NCBI GenBank assembly: GCA_903863885.1
Contig: CAIPEB010000651.1
Span: 1 to 38,380 of the forward strand
DNA from: an uncultured Planctomycetaceae bacterium
Lineage (GTDB): Bacteria > Planctomycetota > Planctomycetia > Pirellulales > Pirellulaceae
DNA: 38,380 nt
Direction: 5' to 3'
This document shows positions 34,462 through 38,380 of the stretch, one piece after another; positions within the stretch are counted from its first letter, which is position 1, and the number at the start of each line of letters is the position of its first letter. Both the position numbers and the translations under genes were made by a program. The notes under the pieces are model-generated. The model worked only from the letters and a program-made list of their open reading frames with translations, was not told the origin of the DNA and ran no database searches.

Positions 34462-34534
34462 GATCCTGCCCTTGGCAAGGGACAGTTGCGGAGCTGACGT
34501 TCACCGCCATCGCCGAAACGACAGGAGACCCAAC

Positions 34535-35185
34535 ATGAAGCTCTTGATCACCGTCCTGGCTCTAATTTGGTCGAGCCTCCTGCTGTGTTCCGCGGCTTGG
34601 GCGCAGGGCAGTACATCCCGAACGTATTTCGGAACCAATGGCCCGCAAGGTGGGGACCGGCCGGGCCACATGTCGGGCGGCGGACCTGCGCCAGACCGAT
34701 TCGTGGTGAACATCTACGGGGAGGGAGATGCGATCCCAATCGAGGTGATGTCGCAAGGCCGCGACGAGTGCGATCGGCCCTTCTATTTCACGGGCACGAT
34801 GATTTTTTCAGGCAACGGCAACTCGGGTTCGATCGGCGGACCGATGCTTCGCTGTACGAACAAGGAATTGAAAGACGCCTGCCTGAACAAGGGCATCACT
34901 TTGACGGATTACTATGAGGTCGGCTTCACCGGAACCGTCGAGCGAAGCCCCGACCACGCCCGCTACGTCATCAAAATCACTTTTCCTTACACGATCTGGG
35001 GCAAAGAGGACTGCACGGAAGAACGAGAAACGCAGGGCAAGGAGATGATCATGCTGTCCTATGAGTCGCCCCTGCCGCCTGAACCGACCACGCGGGAAAT
35101 GTACGATCGAGCCTGGGATCGAGGGACCGACACAATTTATAAGAGCATGCGCGGAGGCGAGTGGCTGAAAAACCAAAAACGATAG
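34535..35185 (+). CDS. Secreted protein of unknown function, 216 residues
   Basis: Signal peptide about 1-24 (LLITVLALIWSSLLLCSAAW, cleaved after AWA). AGGAGA sits seven bases before ATG 34535. The mature part is Gly-rich (GTNGPQGGDRPGHMSGGG) then a beta-like domain (RFVVNIYGEGDAIPIEVMSQ, FYFTGTMIFSGNGNSGSIGG) with four cysteines, giving possible disulfides, and a charged C-terminal helix ending KNQKR. No family recognised. The next gene's ribosome site follows its stop within about 10 bases, showing an operon. Confidence 0.75.
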   Translation: MKLLITVLALIWSSLLLCSAAWAQGSTSRTYFGTNGPQGGDRPGHMSGGGPAPDRFVVNIYGEGDAIPIEVMSQGRDECDRPFYFTGTMIFSGNGNSGSIGGPMLRCTNKELKDACLNKGITLTDYYEVGFTGTVERSPDHARYVIKITFPYTIWGKEDCTEERETQGKEMIMLSYESPLPPEPTTREMYDRAWDRGTDTIYKSMRGGEWLKNQKR

Positions 35186-35211
35186 CGTCGGCTAAGGTAG
35201 GAGCAAATCGA

Positions 35212-37890
35212 ATGCGCATTTTCATCCCTCGGAGACGGCTCCGGCTGCCGCCTACAGTGCGACTCGCTGGCCTCGCATGGTGCGCGGTCATTCTGGCGGT
35301 CTGTTGCTGCAATACGCTCGGCGCGCAGCAGGCCGGCAAATCGCCAACGCCGCTGCAGGAGCTGGAAAAGCAGGCGGCTGCCGGAGAGGCCGAGGCAATG
35401 TTTGCCCTGGGTGAGCGGTTGCGCCGCGGCGAGGGCACGACCATCGATCTCCGCAAGGCAGCCGAGTGGTACGGCAAGGCGGCCCAAAAAGGTCATCCGG
35501 CGGCTATGACGCAGATCGGTCGGATGTATCGCAACGGCCAGGGCACCGGCAAGAGCGAACTGCAATCGCTCAACTGCTTCCGGCGGGCAGCGGAGTTCGG
35601 CCATCCCGCAGCAATGAACCTGCTCGGCCTGATGTACGTCGGCGGGGAGGGCACTCAGGCCGACCCCGCTCGCGCTGCCGAGCTGTTTCAGCAGGCAGCG
35701 GACAAAGGCGACGCCTCCGCGATGCTCAATCTGGCTGGCGCATTGGCGGAGGGTCGGGGTCTCAAACCAAACGAAACGCAGGCCAAGATCTGGTACGCCA
35801 AGGCCGAAACGACGTTCAAGAAGGCCGCCGACGCTGGTGATGCCGACGCCATGGTCGGCTTGGTGACGATCTTTCGCTATGGCCAGGGAATGGAGCCCCA
35901 GCCCGATCAGGCCGCGGCGTGGTGCCGGAAGGCCGCCGAGATAGGCCGGACGGACGCGATGCTCTTCCTCGGAATGATGTATGTTGACGGCGAAGGCGTG
36001 GCCGAAAACGTCGAACAAGGGCGTACGTGGTGGCTGAAAGCTGCCGAGCGCGACGATCCAGAAGCCATGTATCTACTCGCTGCGGCACACCGAACGGGAA
36101 CGCCCTTCGCCAAAGACGCGAAACAATCACTTGCCTGGTGCCAGAAGGCTGCCGCAGCCGGCCATGCCGAGGCGATGCGCATGCTGGGCGAACTGTACGC
36201 TACCGGCGAGGGCGTGCCCAAGGACGACAAAAAAGCCCAGGAGTGTTACTCTCAGGCGGGCCAGCTTGGCGATGGTCCGGCGCTCACGCAGCTCGGCCAC
36301 TTCTATGCCGCGGGCCGTGCGGTTGCCAAGGACGAACAGGCAGCGGCTAATTTCTATCGCGCTGGCGCCGATGCGGGCGACGTGTCGGGAGCCTACGAGC
36401 TGGCGCGGTGCTACGCCGAGGGCCGTGGACTTGTTAAAGACGAGGCCCAGGCCGCCCGTTGGTATCGCCAGGCCGCTTTTGACGGCCACGTCGCCGCAGG
36501 CTACGAGTTGGGCCAGCTCCATGCCGCCGGGTTCGGGCGGGAACAGCAGCCGAAGATCGCCGGGTTCTGGTATCGCGTGGCAGCCAATCAGGGGCATGTA
36601 CCGGCCATGCGGGCCCTCAGCGATGCACTTGGCAACGGCACCGGCGTGCAGCAGGGCGACAGGAAGGCCGATGCGAAACGGACGCCAGCGAAGGGCGAAC
36701 CGCGGATCGCCCTCCGCGAACCAACCTCAGCACAACACACGCGACCGCCAGAAGCAACTGAGCCGGGAAATGACGCCCCTGCGAGCCACTCAGCCGTTAC
36801 GTCTCGCAGCGTCATTGTCGTCAAGGCATTAAGCGAAAACGATCTCGCGTTGCTCGTGGAGCTGCGGATCCCGGATTCAGCGGTTTGCTCCAGAATTCAA
36901 ACGGCGGGTGTGGCTACCGACGTGGAGGAAGCGGCGATCGGACGGCTGCAACAAGCTGGCGCTTCCGGTGCGGTGCTCACTGCGGTGCGGCAAGCAGTAG
37001 CAGCGAAAAAGAAGCCAGCGACCACCCCCGCTCTGACTTATCAGGATGTGCTGCATTTGCTGTCGCTCAGCGTGGATGAACAGGTCATTATCCGTCGGCA
37101 CGCCAGCTCGCCGACAAAGCTCTCCTTGAATGACGAACAGTTTCAGGAACTTCAGCGGGCGGGCGCGTCGCAGAAACTGCTGGCGGATCTGTTGCTTAGT
37201 GCTCACGGAGCGACCGAAGATGCACCCCCAATGCCGATGGCGACGAAGCCTGAGCCGAACGCGGGGACGACTAGCAAGAGCTGGGGTGAATTCATCGATC
37301 CCGTCGGCGACTGCAAGTTCGGTCTGGAGCAACACTCTCTGACTATCACCGTACCGGGGCTCGAACACGACCTTTGGCCGGGCAAGGGAAACGTCAACGC
37401 ACCGCTCGCGCTGCAAGAAACGGCGGGCGACTTCACTGTGGAAGTCAGCGTGGTCGGCCTCACCAAGGCGGAGGCCGGCACCGCGATTTCGGGACTGGCG
37501 TCCGCGGCCGCCTTTCATGCCGGCACGGTTGTGATCTGGCAGGACGGCAGGAACTTCGTGCGCCTCGATCGCACGGACATGCATAGTAAGGGCCGGGCAG
37601 TCACATCGTGCTACCTGCACGTATTCCAAGACGGCGAACGAAGCGGCGAAGTTGCGGCTGTGGTGCGCGACACACCGACGCAACTGCGACTCCGGCGCCA
37701 TGGCGGGTACATCACGGCGTCGTACAGCGAAGACGGCGCCAAGACTTGGCGGTCCTTTCCCACCCAACGCGTCGAGTTGCGGGACAAAGTCCGAGTCGGC
37801 GTCGCGGCGTTAAACAATACTAGCCGGCCGTCTTCGGCTACATTTGAAGGCCTCAAGTTGACCCAAAACAAAATGGAATTGCCCCGGTGA
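35212..37890 (+). CDS. Secreted Sel1-repeat protein with shared helical module and LamG-like C-terminus
   Basis: 892 residues from ATG 35212, after AGGTAGGAG. Signal peptide about 1-38 (LAWCAVILAVCCCNTLGA). About 56-478 are some eleven Sel1 repeats of 36 residues (e.g. HPAAMNLLGLMYVGGEGTQ, ADPARAAELFQQAADKG), superhelical binding surfaces. A Pro/Thr linker leads to 535-597 and 606-665, the same two helical units as in the VWA protein (VLHLLSLSVDEQVIIRR against VLQMLSLGLDEEAILRR). The C-terminal ~200 residues are a concanavalin-like DUF1349-type fold (FTVEVSVVGL, VVIWQDGRNFVRLDR, LRLRRHGGYITASYSEDG). Last gene of the run; likely an exported scaffold. Confidence 0.9.
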   Translation: MRIFIPRRRLRLPPTVRLAGLAWCAVILAVCCCNTLGAQQAGKSPTPLQELEKQAAAGEAEAMFALGERLRRGEGTTIDLRKAAEWYGKAAQKGHPAAMTQIGRMYRNGQGTGKSELQSLNCFRRAAEFGHPAAMNLLGLMYVGGEGTQADPARAAELFQQAADKGDASAMLNLAGALAEGRGLKPNETQAKIWYAKAETTFKKAADAGDADAMVGLVTIFRYGQGMEPQPDQAAAWCRKAAEIGRTDAMLFLGMMYVDGEGVAENVEQGRTWWLKAAERDDPEAMYLLAAAHRTGTPFAKDAKQSLAWCQKAAAAGHAEAMRMLGELYATGEGVPKDDKKAQECYSQAGQLGDGPALTQLGHFYAAGRAVAKDEQAAANFYRAGADAGDVSGAYELARCYAEGRGLVKDEAQAARWYRQAAFDGHVAAGYELGQLHAAGFGREQQPKIAGFWYRVAANQGHVPAMRALSDALGNGTGVQQGDRKADAKRTPAKGEPRIALREPTSAQHTRPPEATEPGNDAPASHSAVTSRSVIVVKALSENDLALLVELRIPDSAVCSRIQTAGVATDVEEAAIGRLQQAGASGAVLTAVRQAVAAKKKPATTPALTYQDVLHLLSLSVDEQVIIRRHASSPTKLSLNDEQFQELQRAGASQKLLADLLLSAHGATEDAPPMPMATKPEPNAGTTSKSWGEFIDPVGDCKFGLEQHSLTITVPGLEHDLWPGKGNVNAPLALQETAGDFTVEVSVVGLTKAEAGTAISGLASAAAFHAGTVVIWQDGRNFVRLDRTDMHSKGRAVTSCYLHVFQDGERSGEVAAVVRDTPTQLRLRRHGGYITASYSEDGAKTWRSFPTQRVELRDKVRVGVAALNNTSRPSSATFEGLKLTQNKMELPR

Positions 37891-38158
37891 GCCACTTGCT
37901 GGCCCGAAACATTACTGGCTGAATCTACCCCCTCCTCGCTGGCGATCAGTCCGAGAAAGCTCCGCAGCGACAGGCAGACGTCCCTCACCAATGATGTGTC
38001 AATGCCGGCGGCCTGCCAGCGTGCAGCGGCTCTTCTCTGACGGGAACCAGCGCGTTTGAATGATGCACAAAGACAATTAGCGGTGACACTGATTATCATC
38101 CTGCGTTGACACATGAAGCAAATATTAAAATGACGATCAATACCGCTGCCTGAGTCGG
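37891..38158. other. Downstream of the VWA-Sel1 operon
   Basis: No supported plus-strand gene. A minus-strand frame through here has some helical character (KRAGSRQRRAAARWQAAGID) but no start or family match. AT-rich from about 38100. Confidence 0.35.
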
Positions 38159-38275
38159 TATAATTACGATATGGCATGCAGCATTGCCACCTGGTGACAC
38201 CATTTCCCACGAATCTTGAGTGTCACCCCCTTGCCGACCACACGTTGCCACCTGTGGTCGGCTCTTTTGTTTGCC
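38159..38275 (+). ncRNA. Candidate small structured RNA (tentative)
   Basis: A perfect TATAAT (38159-38164, without a clear -35) is followed about 30 bases on by a hairpin with an 8-bp stem (GGTGACAC 38193-38200 with GTGTCACC 38220-38227), then a 10-bp hairpin and T-rich tail of an intrinsic terminator. The layout of promoter, stem-loop, terminator suits a ~100-nt RNA. TTGCCACCTG occurs twice inside. No known RNA family is recognised; the hairpins may instead be part of a repeat element. Confidence 0.35.
38233..38268 (+). terminator. Intrinsic terminator
   Basis: GCCGACCACA pairs perfectly with TGTGGTCGGC around a ten-base loop, followed by TCTTTT. It is the best terminator in the window and could end the five-gene operon or a small RNA. 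Confidence 0.7.
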
Positions 38276-38335
38276 CAGCGAAGCTGGCAAACCCAGTCGC
38301 TTGCGACAGCAAGCGACCTCACCCCGTCCACGGGG
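38269..38335. repeat. Run of three further hairpins
   Basis: GTTTGCC/GGCAAAC with inner AGC/GCT (38269-38292), GTCGCTTGC/GCAAGCGAC (38296-38317) and CCCCGT/ACGGGG (38322-38335), separated by a few bases. All arms pair perfectly apart from one bulge in the first. Such stacked palindromes are typical of REP-like intergenic repeats. Confidence 0.55.
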
Positions 38336-38380
38336 AAGAGAATTCGACTCGCAAGGGCGTCGTCGGCCAACGGCGGGGTC

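Noticed and set aside
36877-37767. A 296-codon minus-strand frame
   Set aside because: Antisense to the C-terminal part of the Sel1 protein; Arg-rich shadow.
37611-38210. Minus-strand frame with a helical stretch (RAAARWQAAGIDTSLVRDV)
   Set aside because: It overlaps the end of the Sel1 gene, starts in a hairpin region and has no start signal or recognisable family. The central helix is mildly suggestive of a decayed gene but not enough to call.
38193-38335. CRISPR array
   Set aside because: The repeated hairpins differ in sequence and spacing; no constant repeat with unique spacers.

Overview
The window looks like a chromosomal stretch from a planctomycete (Planctomycetota, probably a Pirellula/Gemmata-type lineage). 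The evidence is: a long-form ECF sigma factor next to a membrane-anchored Ser/Thr kinase; many large secreted proteins of unknown function; LamG, propeller, FGE-type, Sel1 and leucine-rich-repeat domains; sugar-isomerase-like proteins with Tat leaders; high GC; wide intergenic gaps; and many decayed mobile elements. No rRNA, tRNA or CRISPR array was seen.

Layout. 1-2355: an ECF sigma factor and a Ser/Thr kinase on the minus strand, the kinase running off the left edge, behind a recognisable promoter. 2356-6950: a decayed region with a small zinc-ribbon membrane protein, pseudogene pieces (an enolase-superfamily enzyme, an ISAs1-type transposase, a secreted protein), two small or unknown proteins and one copy of a 100-bp dispersed repeat. 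7455-9005: a membrane LRR protein and a class 3 lipase as a two-gene operon. 9248-9357: a palindrome-rich element. 9670-14304: a TlpA-like thioredoxin whose C-terminus is encoded by the 100-bp repeat, a LamG/propeller protein, an FGE-fold protein and a small secreted protein.

14508-24061 is a polysaccharide-handling neighbourhood: an (alpha/alpha)6 barrel protein with an inserted beta domain, a sialidase-like BNR protein, a tandem-duplicated alpha/beta hydrolase, a jelly-roll lyase-like protein and a Tat-exported sugar isomerase/epimerase-like TIM barrel. Together they could export, deacylate, cut and rearrange complex sugars, though substrates cannot be read from the sequence. A membrane-anchored unknown protein sits inside it. 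24193-30838 is a second decay zone: IS5-type, serine-recombinase and integrase-type transposase fragments, an ankyrin protein, an LRR protein, and a toxin-antitoxin-like pair whose toxin is frameshifted.

31159-37890 is the most intriguing part: five plus-strand genes for exported proteins. A von Willebrand A protein comes first and a Sel1-repeat protein with a laminin-G-like C-terminus comes last. Both carry the same unrecognised two-part helical module, and between them are two tandem paralogues and one more secreted protein. This may be an undescribed envelope system. The right end (38159-38335) holds five back-to-back hairpins, including a good intrinsic terminator, and may encode a small structured RNA.
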